NCBI RefSeq assembly: GCF_000382185.1
Contig: NZ_KB907784.1
Span: 2,620,633 to 2,684,632 of the forward strand
Length of the DNA stretch: 64,000 nucleotides
Source of the DNA: Bordetella sp. FB-8
GTDB lineage: Bacteria > Pseudomonadota > Gammaproteobacteria > Burkholderiales > Burkholderiaceae_B
Direction: 5' to 3'
The notes beneath the pieces are model-generated. The model had not been told where the DNA came from and made no database searches. It worked only from the letters and a program-made list of their open reading frames with translations. Below are positions 15,990 through 24,371 of the stretch, piece after piece. Every line of letters starts with the position of its first letter. Positions within the stretch are counted from its first letter, which is position 1. The position numbers were made by a program, and so were the translations under genes.

Positions 15990-17876
15990 CTACTTCAAGA
16001 AACCGGTCGACAGCCAGGGCACGGCGGCGACGATCACGATGCCGACGGCGATGGATGCCAGATAGCCCATGATCGGCTTGATGCCCTTGTCGGGCGTGAC
16101 GCGGCTGATTGCACACGCCGCGTAGTACCCCACGCCGAAAGGCGGAGCGAAAAGGCCCAGGCCCATCGAGAGGATCACCACCACCGCATAATGCACTTCG
16201 TTCACACCCATGGCCCGGGCGATGGGAAACAGCAGTGGGCCGAAGAGCACGATGGCGGGAATGCCCTCGAGCACGCTGCCCAGCACGATGAAGGCCAGGA
16301 TGGACACTGCCATGAAGGAGAAGGCGCCGCCCGGCAGGCTTTCCATCCTATTTGCCAGCTGATGCGAGAAGCCCGATTGCGTCAGCGCCCAGGCCATGCC
16401 GGTGGCCGCGCCGATGATGAGCAGGATGCAGCCCGACAGCGATGCCGTATACACCAGCATGGGCCCCAGCCGCTTGAAGTCGAAGTGGCGGTAGACGAAA
16501 AGGCCGATGAACGTGGCGTAGACGATGCCGATGGTCGAGACCTCGGTGGCCGTGGCCACGCCTTCGACGACGGCGGCGCGTATGACAAAGGGCAGGGCCA
16601 GCGCCGGCAGCGCCACGAAGAAGGCGCGGGCGATGGTCCGGCCGTCGGGACGTTGCACGCCGGAGAGGTCTTCCTTCCTGCAGCGGCGGTAAACCAGGGC
16701 ACACAGCATCAGGCCCAGTACCAGGCCCGGTAGCATGCCGCCTGTAAAGAGCGCCGTGATTGACACGCCCGTGACCGAGCCGATAGTGATGAGCACCAGG
16801 CTGGGCGGGATGGTCTCGGTCTGCGCGCCGGTGGCCGCAAGCAGCGCGACCAGCTCGCCTTCGTCGGCACCGCGCTTTTTCATCTCGGGAAAGAGCACCG
16901 GAGCCACTGCGGCCATGTCAGCGGCCTTGGCGCCCGAAATGCCCGATACCAGGTACATGGCGGCAACCAGCACGTAGGACATGCCGCCGCGCACGTGGCC
17001 CAGCAGGCTGGCCAGGAAGGCCACCATGCGCCGGGCCATGTCCGTCATCTCGATCAGAAGGCCCAGGAAGACGAACAGCGGCACGGCCAGCAGGATCAGG
17101 TGCGACATGCCCTCGTCCATGCGATTGACCACGATCATCATCGGTACGGTCGTGGTCAGCGCGAGGTAGCCGAAGGTGGCCAGGCCGAAGGCGAAGGCGA
17201 TGGGTACGCCGGTAAAGACGGTGGCCGCTACAACGCCGACGAAGAAGATGAGCAGGTTGATGTTGCCCAGTCCGGCCAGCACGGGCTGCAGGGCGGCCAG
17301 CGCCGCCACGATTGCCGCGACCAGCGCCAGCGCCTTGAGCGTGGCGCGCCAGTCGGCCTGGTCCAGCAGGCGCAGCAGGGTCAGGGCGAGCATCAGCACG
17401 GCCCCGACCGGCATGGCCGCCGCGCGCCAGATGTCGGGGATACCCAGGGCGGGCGTGGTGACGAATTGCTCTTCCGAGGCGTAATCCCAGCTGGGTAGCA
17501 GGATGAGCACCAGGAAGGCCAGGGCCGCCGCGATGGCGACCAGGTCTAAGAAGGCGCGCGTTCGCGGCGATGCGCGGTTGACGAAGGCCGTCATGCGCAT
17601 GTGTTCGCCGCGCCTGAAGGCCACGACCGAACCCAGCATGGCCAGCCACAGAAAGAGGATGGAGGCGATTTCGTCTGACCAGATCAGCGGCGAACGGAAA
17701 ACGTAGCGCGCAAGAATGCCGGCGAACAGGATGACGATCTCGGCAACCACCAGTATGGCCGCCGGAATTTCGACCAGACGGCCCAGCAGCCTGTCGGCCG
17801 CTGTCGTCCAATTGCGGTAGCCAACGGGCAGGGCCTGGGGCAGGCCCGCCGCGTCGGTGTCGGCGGCAATGCTCAC
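15990..17876 (-). CDS. TRAP transporter, fused DctQ-DctM permease
   Basis: A 628-residue inner-membrane protein joining the small (DctQ-like, residues about 25-210, RSPLIWSDEIASILFLWLAM) and large (DctM-like, residues about 215-628) TRAP subunits. Large-subunit motifs include GISGAKAADMAAVAPVLFP, TIPPSLVLITIGS and LFAPPFGVGYYAACAIS. TRAP systems use ion gradients to take up organic acids captured by a periplasmic receptor. It overlaps the upstream receptor gene by 4 bp (ATGA). Fused QM permeases of this type often move C4-dicarboxylates, keto acids or aromatic acids; the substrate here is unknown. Confidence 0.93.
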   Translation of the reverse strand: MSIAADTDAAGLPQALPVGYRNWTTAADRLLGRLVEIPAAILVVAEIVILFAGILARYVFRSPLIWSDEIASILFLWLAMLGSVVAFRRGEHMRMTAFVNRASPRTRAFLDLVAIAAALAFLVLILLPSWDYASEEQFVTTPALGIPDIWRAAAMPVGAVLMLALTLLRLLDQADWRATLKALALVAAIVAALAALQPVLAGLGNINLLIFFVGVVAATVFTGVPIAFAFGLATFGYLALTTTVPMMIVVNRMDEGMSHLILLAVPLFVFLGLLIEMTDMARRMVAFLASLLGHVRGGMSYVLVAAMYLVSGISGAKAADMAAVAPVLFPEMKKRGADEGELVALLAATGAQTETIPPSLVLITIGSVTGVSITALFTGGMLPGLVLGLMLCALVYRRCRKEDLSGVQRPDGRTIARAFFVALPALALPFVIRAAVVEGVATATEVSTIGIVYATFIGLFVYRHFDFKRLGPMLVYTASLSGCILLIIGAATGMAWALTQSGFSHQLANRMESLPGGAFSFMAVSILAFIVLGSVLEGIPAIVLFGPLLFPIARAMGVNEVHYAVVVILSMGLGLFAPPFGVGYYAACAISRVTPDKGIKPIMGYLASIAVGIVIVAAVPWLSTGFLK

Positions 17877-18880
17877 GCGAGCTTCCCGACGGATTTTTCA
17901 AGCAGGGCCCAGGCCTTGTCGCCGTACTTCTTCTGCCATTCGGTGTAGAAGCCGGCCTTGCGCAGGGCGTCGCGGATAGGGCCGGGCGCGGGCGTGTTGA
18001 AGATCATGCCTTTGCCGGCCAGCTTGGACTGCAGTTGCTTGTCCAACGCAGCCACGTCCGTGCGCTCGGCGATGCCGGCCGCATTGATGTGCTTGGCCAC
18101 GACGGCCTGGATGTCCTTGGGCAGTTTTTCCCAGGCCCGGCGGTTGCCCAGGAACCAGAACCCATCCCACATGTGGTTGGTCATCGAGCAGTACTTCTGC
18201 ACTTCGTAGAGCTTGGCCGTGTCGATGATGGCCAGCGGGTTTTCCTGAGCGTCCACGACCTTGGTCTGCAGCGAGGAGTAGACCTCGTTGAAGTTGATGC
18301 TGGCGGGCGCCGCGCCCAACGCCTTGAACATGGACGTCCACAGCGGACTCACCGGCACGCGGATCTTCAGGTCGTGAAAATCGTCCGGGCCGTCGATGGG
18401 TTTGGTGCTGGTGGTGACCTGGCGAAAGCCGTTGTCCCAGATTTTGTCCATCACCACCAGGCCTTTACCCTGGATTTCGGAGCGGATATAGGCGCCCAGA
18501 TCGCCATCCAAGGCCTTCCAGACCGTGTCATAGTTGGGGAAGGCAAAGCCGATGCCGCTGATCGAAGCGGCCGGCACCAGCGTGGAGAGGATCAGGCCCG
18601 ACAGGGTGAAGAACTCTACGGCGCCCGCGCGCAGCTGGCTCAGAGTATCGGTGTCGGAACCGAGCTGGCTGCTGGGGAAGATGTCGAGCTGGAAACGTCC
18701 CTTGGTGTCACGCAGTATGTTGGCCGCGGCCTGCTTGGCCCGCATGTTCATGGGGTGCGAGGGCGGCAGGTTGTTGGCGTATTTGTAGCGGAATTCAGGG
18801 GCCGCCAGGGCACGCTGGAATGGGGCGAGGGCCAGAATGGCGCTGCCGCCTGCCATGAGCTTGCGTCGAGTCGGGTTCAT
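17873..18880 (-). CDS. TRAP transporter periplasmic solute-binding protein (DctP family)
   Basis: A 335-residue DctP-type receptor. The N-terminus TRRKLMAGG followed by a hydrophobic stretch and APFQRALAA looks like a Tat-type signal peptide. Family motifs include YANNLPPSHPMNMRA, FPSSQLGSDTDTLSQ, the substrate-carboxylate Arg region HDLKIRVPVSPLW and EVQKYCSMTNHMW. It is the first gene of the minus-strand operon. Its promoter faces the iclR gene across 259 bp containing two copies of a palindromic operator, so IclR control is likely. Confidence 0.93.
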   Translation of the reverse strand: MNPTRRKLMAGGSAILALAPFQRALAAPEFRYKYANNLPPSHPMNMRAKQAAANILRDTKGRFQLDIFPSSQLGSDTDTLSQLRAGAVEFFTLSGLILSTLVPAASISGIGFAFPNYDTVWKALDGDLGAYIRSEIQGKGLVVMDKIWDNGFRQVTTSTKPIDGPDDFHDLKIRVPVSPLWTSMFKALGAAPASINFNEVYSSLQTKVVDAQENPLAIIDTAKLYEVQKYCSMTNHMWDGFWFLGNRRAWEKLPKDIQAVVAKHINAAGIAERTDVAALDKQLQSKLAGKGMIFNTPAPGPIRDALRKAGFYTEWQKKYGDKAWALLEKSVGKLA

Positions 18881-18960
18881 GCTGTCTCCTGAGTGTGTGC
18901 CCTGTTATCGGGCTGTTTTGAATGAACTGCATGATAGCCATGCGATGCGTATCGCAGGAT

Positions 18961-18977
18961 GGTCTATATGATAGACC
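18961..18977. promoter_or_regulatory. Palindromic operator copy 1, probable IclR-family site
   Basis: GGTCTAT-ATG-ATAGACC is a perfect 7-3-7 inverted repeat about 80 bp upstream of the dctP start. A degenerate copy lies 121 bp away next to iclR. Location in the divergent promoter supports a regulator site; the binder is inferred. Confidence 0.7.
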
Positions 18978-19081
18978 TGCGACGCGATTTTTTGGACTGC
19001 TGGAATCTTATGGTTTACCCTTTTAAATTAGGGCTTCGGTGAATTTTTTGAGGTATTAATCAAAACAGAAGTTTAATATGT

Positions 19082-19098
19082 GGTCTACAAGATGGACC
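19082..19098. promoter_or_regulatory. Palindromic operator copy 2, probable IclR-family site
   Basis: GGTCTAC-AAG-ATGGACC matches copy 1 at 14 of 17 positions. Both share the frame tGGTCTAyanGATrGACCTG. It lies about 40 bp before the iclR start, suited to autoregulation. Confidence 0.65.
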
Positions 19099-19139
19099 TG
19101 TGAACAAGGCTCTCGGTGAACCGAGGTGGGGAAGAACGC

Positions 19140-19940
19140 ATGTCGAATGGGGTAAGCCGGGTAGTGGGGGCGCAGGCCATTTCGCGTGCCCTGCGCGTGC
19201 TGCGCGCCGTGGCGCGCATGCGCGACGAGGGCGCGGGCCTACTGGCGCTCACGCGGGAGGCCGACATGAGCAAACCCACGGTGCATCGACTGCTGACTGC
19301 GCTCATGGCTGAAGGCATGGTCGAGCAGGATCCGGACACGCGCAAATACTTTCTCGGGCCCGAGTGCCACGTGCTGGGCAATCTGGCCGGCGAGCGCCAT
19401 GGCATGAATCGCGCCGCGGCCGATTCGGTCGCGCGCCTGGCGCGCCAGTGCGGCGATTCGGCCTTCTTTTCGCTGCGCAGCGACGTGTTTGCCGTCTGCA
19501 TGCTGCGCGAGGACGGTGACTACCCCCTCAAGACGCATGTGCTGATGCCGGGCGACAGGCATCCGCTGGGGGTGGGGGCGGGCAGCCTGGCCATGCTCTC
19601 GGCCTTGTCCGACGAAGGGGTCGAGCAATGCTTGCAGGTCAATGCGCAGTTGCTTGCGGCCCGCTACCCACAGTACTCGGCCGATTTCCTGCGCGAACAG
19701 GTGGCGCAATCGCGCGAGCGCGGCTACTCGCTCAACCGCGGCGTCGTCGTCGCGGGTTCGTGGGGATTGGGCGTGCCCTTGTTGGACGGCGGCGGCCGCG
19801 TGTTGGGCGCACTGAGCATCGCTGCGGTCGAGAGTCGTCTCGGCGAGGAACGCCAGCCGCAGCTGGCGCGCCTGTTGTGGCGCGAAGCGCAGCGCCTGCA
19901 AACTATCGATTCCAAGACAACGACCAGGAGAGCAGCATGA
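19140..19940 (+). CDS. IclR-family transcriptional regulator
   Basis: A 266-residue IclR-type regulator: an N-terminal winged helix-turn-helix (AISRALRVLRAVARM, MSKPTVHRLLTALMAEGMVE) and a C-terminal effector-binding domain (GVGAGSLAMLSALSDE, GYSLNRGVVVAGSWGLGVPL, LGALSIAAVESRL). ATG 19140 after a ggtgggga ribosome site is preferred; GTG 19116 would add eight residues. The stop overlaps the thiolase start (ATGA). It probably controls both the TRAP/PPC operon and its own catabolic operon via the two palindromes upstream. Confidence 0.92.
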   Translation: MSNGVSRVVGAQAISRALRVLRAVARMRDEGAGLLALTREADMSKPTVHRLLTALMAEGMVEQDPDTRKYFLGPECHVLGNLAGERHGMNRAAADSVARLARQCGDSAFFSLRSDVFAVCMLREDGDYPLKTHVLMPGDRHPLGVGAGSLAMLSALSDEGVEQCLQVNAQLLAARYPQYSADFLREQVAQSRERGYSLNRGVVVAGSWGLGVPLLDGGGRVLGALSIAAVESRLGEERQPQLARLLWREAQRLQTIDSKTTTRRAA

Positions 19941-21109
19941 CCAAGCGAGCAGTCATCGTGGGTTGGTCCCACATTCCCTTCGGCAAACTCATCGAACCCG
20001 ACACCGAAAGCCTGATGGCCCGCGTGTCAGGCGCCGCGCTGGACCATGCCGGCGTGTCGCGCGAAGACGTCGACGGCATCTACGTCGGCGTCTACAACAA
20101 CGGCTTCGACAAACAGGACTTCCAGGGGGCGCTGGTCGCCCTGTCCGAACCGGCCCTGGCCTATACGCCCGCCACTCGGCTGGAAAATGCGTGCGCCACC
20201 GGTTCGGCGGCCATTCATGCAGCAATGGATTTCATCGAGGCCGGCCGCGGCCGCATCGCGCTGGTGGTGGGCGCCGAGAAAATGAGTTCGCAGCCCAATC
20301 CCGTCGTCGGCGACATCCTGCTCAGCGCTAGCTATCGCAAGGAAGAGGCCAATGTCACGGGCGGATTTGCCGGGGTGTTTGCCCAGATCGCCAAGTCGTA
20401 CTTCGCGCGCTATGGCGACCGCAGCGAGGAGCTGGCGCGCATCGCCGCCAAGAATCACAAGAACGGCGTGGACAACCCCTATGCGCAGATCCGCAAGGAT
20501 CTGGGCTTTGAATTCTGCAACGAAGTGTCGGACAAGAACCCTTATGTGGCCGCGCCTTTGCGCCGCACCGATTGTTCGCTGGTGTCCGACGGCGCTGCGG
20601 CCATGGTGATCGCCGACGAAGAAACCGCGCGCGATCTGGCGCGCGCCGTGGGCTTTCGCGCGCGCAGCCACGTCAACGACCTCATGCCGCTGTCGCGGCG
20701 CGACCCCACCACTCTGGAAGGCGCTCGGCGCGCCTGGCGTCAGGCCCTGGACGAGGCAGGGATCGGCCTGGATGACTTGAGCCTGGTCGAAACCCACGAT
20801 TGCTTCACCATCGCCGAATTGCTCGAATACGAAGCCATGGGCTTGGCCGCGCCGGGCGAGGGCTACAAGGTGGTGCGCGAAGGCATCGCCGAGAAGACGG
20901 GACGGCTGCCGGTCAACGCGTCGGGCGGCCTGAAGGCCAAGGGGCATCCCATCGGCGCCACGGGCGTGTCCATGCACGTGCTGGCTTGCATGCAGCTCAT
21001 GAACGAAGCCGGCGCCATGCAGGTGCCCGGCGCCAAGCTGGCGGGCGTGTTCAATATGGGCGGGGCAGCCGTGACTAACTACGTCAGCATCCTGGAGCGC
21101 CGCAAATGA
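19937..21109 (+). CDS. Thiolase-like acetyl-CoA acetyltransferase (SCP2/SCP-x type)
   Basis: A 390-residue condensing-enzyme fold protein. The nucleophile motif is ENACATGSAAIHAA (Cys about 86), followed by VETHDCFTIAELLEYE and GLKAKGHPIGATG with the catalytic His. The C-terminus MGGAAVTNYVSIL lacks the second CxG cysteine of classical thiolases, which is typical of SCP2-type and other acyl-CoA acetyltransferase-like proteins. It would cleave a beta-ketoacyl-CoA in the pathway served by this operon. Starts within the iclR stop and ends overlapping the ligase start by 4 bp. Confidence 0.9.
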   Translation: MTKRAVIVGWSHIPFGKLIEPDTESLMARVSGAALDHAGVSREDVDGIYVGVYNNGFDKQDFQGALVALSEPALAYTPATRLENACATGSAAIHAAMDFIEAGRGRIALVVGAEKMSSQPNPVVGDILLSASYRKEEANVTGGFAGVFAQIAKSYFARYGDRSEELARIAAKNHKNGVDNPYAQIRKDLGFEFCNEVSDKNPYVAAPLRRTDCSLVSDGAAAMVIADEETARDLARAVGFRARSHVNDLMPLSRRDPTTLEGARRAWRQALDEAGIGLDDLSLVETHDCFTIAELLEYEAMGLAAPGEGYKVVREGIAEKTGRLPVNASGGLKAKGHPIGATGVSMHVLACMQLMNEAGAMQVPGAKLAGVFNMGGAAVTNYVSILERRK

Positions 21110-22749
21110 GCGAGGTGGCCACGGCAAGTCAGCAGCAGACCCCGCTGGGCGGTCTGGCGCCGGTCTCGCTGCGCGTCATGAACCTCGCGACGTTCCTCAC
21201 GCAGGCGGCTCGCCGCCATCCCGACCAGCCCGGGCTGGTCTGCGGCGATGCCACCGTGAGCTGGCGCGAACTCGAAGACCGCACCGCCGCGCTGGCGCGC
21301 GCCTTGTCGCAGCTGGGCATCGGCAAGGGCGACCGGGTGCTGATGCACTCGCGCAACAACGTCGAGCTGATCGTCATCATGTTCGCGGTGTTCCGCCTGG
21401 GCGCGGTGTGGGTACCCACCAACTTTCGCATTGCGCCGGACGAAGCCGCTTATCTGGCCGAGGCCTCCGGGGCTGTGGCGTTCTTGTGTCAGGGCGAATT
21501 CGCCGAGCATGCGCGTGCCGTGGCGCAAGCCGTGCCCGATCTGCGCCTGCTGGTGCGCATCGGCCAGGGCGACTTCGGCTCAGTGGAGGTCAATGCTCTG
21601 ATCGACAGTCGCCTCGGCCAGCCCCTGCCCACGGCCGACGTGCAGCGCGACGATCCTTGCTGGTTCTTCTTCACCTCGGGCACTACCGGCCGCCCCAAGG
21701 CGGCGGTACTCACGCACGGGCAGATGGCCTTCGTGATGACCAACCACCTGTGCGACCTGATGCCCGGTACGACCGAAGACGACGCGAGCCTGGTAGTGGC
21801 GCCGCTTTCGCACGGCGCGGGCATACACTTGATCACGCAGGTGGCGCGCGCTGCGGTGAGCATCCTGCCCGAGGGCAGCCGCTTCGATCCGGACGACATC
21901 TGGCGCCTGGTGCAGCACTGGAAGGTGAGCAATATGTTCACCGTGCCCACCATCGTCAAGATGCTGGTCGAACATCCGTCGGTCGACGCCTGGGATCACT
22001 CCAGCCTGCGCTATGTGATCTACGCGGGCGCGCCCATGTACCGCGAAGACCAGAAGCGTGCCCTGGACAAGCTGGGCAAGGTGCTGGTGCAATACTTCGG
22101 CCTGGGTGAAGTCACGGGCAACATCACCGTATTTCCGCCGCGTCTGCATCAGGTGCAGGATGGCCCCGACGCGCGCATCGGCACGTGCGGCTACGAGCGC
22201 ACGGGCATGCAGGTCCAGATCCAGGACGGCGAAGGCCGCGAAGTCGCGCCGGGCGCCACCGGCGAGATATGCGTCTGCGGTCCCGCCGTGTTCGCAGGCT
22301 ACTACAACAACCCGCAGGCCAACGCCAAGTCTTTCCGCAACGGCTGGTTCCGCACCGGCGATCTGGGGCATATGGACGACGAAGGCTACGTCTACATCAC
22401 CGGGCGCGAGTCGGACATGTACATCTGCGGCGGCTCCAATATTTATCCGCGCGAGATCGAAGAAAAGACCTTGACGCACCCGGCCATCGCCGAGGTCGCG
22501 GTGCTGGGCGTGCCTGATCCCGTCTGGGGCGAAGTGGGCGTGATGGTCTGCGTACTGCGCGAAGGGCACCGCCTGGAAGAGGCCCAGCTGCAGGGCTGGC
22601 TGCAAGACAAGCTGGCCCGCTACAAGCTGCCGCGTCGAATCTTCTTCTGGGATGCCCTGCCGCGCTCGGGTTACGGCAAGATCACCAAGAAACTGGTGCG
22701 CGATGCGCTGGCCGAACGCGGCTGCCTGCCCCTGCAGGCCGCGTCCTAG
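21106..22749 (+). CDS. Acyl-CoA synthetase (AMP-forming), class I adenylate-forming enzyme
   Basis: A 547-residue ANL-superfamily ligase that should activate a carboxylic acid to its CoA thioester with ATP. The P-loop-like motif A5 is FTSGTTGRPKA (residues 189-199). Also present are YFGLGEVTGNI (A8 region), WFRTGDLGHMDDEGYVYITG and the catalytic Lys near GYGKITKKLVRD. It follows the thiolase with an ATGA overlap. Together with the thiolase and the SDR it makes a short beta-oxidation-like route for an acid, presumably the one imported by the TRAP system. Confidence 0.92.
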   Translation: MSEVATASQQQTPLGGLAPVSLRVMNLATFLTQAARRHPDQPGLVCGDATVSWRELEDRTAALARALSQLGIGKGDRVLMHSRNNVELIVIMFAVFRLGAVWVPTNFRIAPDEAAYLAEASGAVAFLCQGEFAEHARAVAQAVPDLRLLVRIGQGDFGSVEVNALIDSRLGQPLPTADVQRDDPCWFFFTSGTTGRPKAAVLTHGQMAFVMTNHLCDLMPGTTEDDASLVVAPLSHGAGIHLITQVARAAVSILPEGSRFDPDDIWRLVQHWKVSNMFTVPTIVKMLVEHPSVDAWDHSSLRYVIYAGAPMYREDQKRALDKLGKVLVQYFGLGEVTGNITVFPPRLHQVQDGPDARIGTCGYERTGMQVQIQDGEGREVAPGATGEICVCGPAVFAGYYNNPQANAKSFRNGWFRTGDLGHMDDEGYVYITGRESDMYICGGSNIYPREIEEKTLTHPAIAEVAVLGVPDPVWGEVGVMVCVLREGHRLEEAQLQGWLQDKLARYKLPRRIFFWDALPRSGYGKITKKLVRDALAERGCLPLQAAS

Positions 22750-22782
22750 CGGCCTCGGAAGCCCTAAAAAATGGAGGAGGCG

Positions 22783-23538
22783 ATGCAAAACAAGCAGCAA
22801 GCCGTGCTGGTGACAGGCGGTGCATCAGGCATCGGGCTGTCCGTCGCGCGCGGCCTGGTCCAGGAAGGGTGGAAGGTGCTGGCGGCTGATATCTCGCAAG
22901 AGGCGCTGGATGCCGCAGCCCGGGAACTGCCGGCAGAACGCGTGCGCTGTGTGCGCATGGACGTGTGCGACGAAAATCAGATCGGCGACGTGCTGTCCGC
23001 CAACGCGGACTTCGGACCGCTGGCCGGCCTGGTAAGTTCGGCCGGCATAGGCAAGGAGGCCTCTTTCTTCGACACCGACGCCGCACTCATGCGACGCATG
23101 CTCGAGGTCAATCTGATCGGCACGTTCAATGTGGCCAAGCAGGCGGCATTGCGCATGCGCGAGCGTGGGCAGGGCTCCATCGTCAATATCGCTTCAGTTT
23201 CGGGCATACGCGGCAATGTGGACCGCACGGCCTACGGCGCGTCCAAGGGCGGCGTCATCACCATGACACGCGTGATGGCGGTGGAGCTGGCCGAGTACGG
23301 CATCCGCGTCAATGTCGTCGCGCCGGGTCCGGTCGATACGCCCCTGGTCGCCAAGATGCACAGCGCGGCCTCGCGCGAATCGTGGATGCGCATGCTGCCG
23401 CAGCGACGCTACGCCAGGCCGGAAGAACTGAGCGGCACCATAGACTGGCTGCTGGACCCGACGCGCTCGAGCTATGTGACCGGACAGGTGATCTGCGTCG
23501 ACGGCGGGTTCACTGCCGGGGGCATACTCAGGAATTGA
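22783..23538 (+). CDS. Short-chain dehydrogenase/reductase
   Basis: A 251-residue classical SDR. NAD(P)-binding TGGASGIG is at residues about 10-17, the SSAG variant of NNAG near 87, and the catalytic Tyr-x-x-x-Lys is YGASKGG. ATG 22783 follows the strong ribosome site GGAGGAGG; an ATG at 22771 would overlap that site. As the last gene of the iclR operon it could oxidise a hydroxyacyl-CoA or an alcohol intermediate. No terminator is evident in the 181 bp before satP. Confidence 0.9.
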   Translation: MQNKQQAVLVTGGASGIGLSVARGLVQEGWKVLAADISQEALDAAARELPAERVRCVRMDVCDENQIGDVLSANADFGPLAGLVSSAGIGKEASFFDTDAALMRRMLEVNLIGTFNVAKQAALRMRERGQGSIVNIASVSGIRGNVDRTAYGASKGGVITMTRVMAVELAEYGIRVNVVAPGPVDTPLVAKMHSAASRESWMRMLPQRRYARPEELSGTIDWLLDPTRSSYVTGQVICVDGGFTAGGILRN

Positions 23539-23655
23539 GGGGGCCGCGCCACACTTTCTTCCCGGTTTTGCGGACAGCCCGTTCGGGGGCAATCCATTTG
23601 GGTCGAATTCACTGATTTGTAAGCCAATTTGAGTAATGTGAAATGCGGTGACTCG

Positions 23656-23672
23656 TGTCCGTATCACGGACA
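23656..23672. promoter_or_regulatory. Palindrome in the satP promoter region
   Basis: TGTCCG-tatca-CGGACA is a perfect 6-5-6 inverted repeat 48 bp before the satP start. It may be an operator; the binding protein is unknown. Confidence 0.45.
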
Positions 23673-23719
23673 TGCGCCAGCCACGTGGTAACTAAAACAT
23701 AAATTACGGAGACACCCGC

Positions 23720-24289
23720 ATGAGCACTGCTTCCTCGTTTAAATTTCCAAATCCCGCGCCGCTGGGCCTGGCTGGCTTCGCGCTGACCACCTGGCTGTTG
23801 AGCATGATCAACGCGGGCTGGTTCGACGGCGCGTCGCTTGGCCTGGTGCTGGCCTGCGCGTTCGCCTTCGGCGGCACGGCGCAGATGATCGCCGGTCTAA
23901 TGGAGGTGCCTCGCGGCAACACCTTCGGTTTCACCGCCTTCATGAGCTACGGCGCGTTCTGGTGGTCGTTCGCGCTGTTCGTGGTGTTCTTCCACGGCAA
24001 GGTGCCGGGAACGTTCGTGGGCTGGTATCTGCTGCTTTGGGGTGTTTTCACGTTTTACATGTGGCTGGCCACCTTCCGCTCGCCGCGGGTTCTGCAGCTG
24101 ATCTTTCTGGCGCTGTGGATCACGTTTTTCCTGCTTGCGGCGGGCGACGGCCTGGGCATGCCCGCCGCGGGGCATCTGGGGGGCTACATGGGCCTGATCA
24201 CCGCGTTCCTGGCGTTCTACCTGTCTGCCGCCGACGTGGTCAACGAGGCGTACGGCCGCACCGTGCTGCCGATTGGCGCCAAGACCTGA
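23720..24289 (+). CDS. satP: SatP/YaaH-family acetate (succinate) transporter
   Basis: A 189-residue six-helix membrane protein of the GPR1/FUN34/YaaH family. The family motif NPAPLG is at residues 11-16, and FAFGGTAQMIAGLMEVPRGN and FTAFMSYGAFWWSF follow. Characterised members move acetate and succinate with protons. A Shine-Dalgarno-like ggaga precedes the ATG. It may serve the acetyl-CoA-producing operon upstream, but has its own promoter region with a palindrome. Confidence 0.92.
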   Translation: MSTASSFKFPNPAPLGLAGFALTTWLLSMINAGWFDGASLGLVLACAFAFGGTAQMIAGLMEVPRGNTFGFTAFMSYGAFWWSFALFVVFFHGKVPGTFVGWYLLLWGVFTFYMWLATFRSPRVLQLIFLALWITFFLLAAGDGLGMPAAGHLGGYMGLITAFLAFYLSAADVVNEAYGRTVLPIGAKT

Positions 24290-24326
24290 CCCTGGCCCAG
24301 GCGCGTTTAGTCCGCGCCTGATCCGG

Positions 24327-24370
24327 CAACGCCGTGCCCGTTCATGCCGACGGACACGGCGTTGTGCTTT
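24327..24370 (+). terminator. Likely terminator between satP and dadA
   Basis: CAACGCCGTG (24327-24336) pairs perfectly with CACGGCGTTG (24355-24364) across an 18-nt loop and is followed by TGCTTT. The T-run is short. It sits between convergent genes. Confidence 0.55.
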
Positions 24371-24371
24371 C

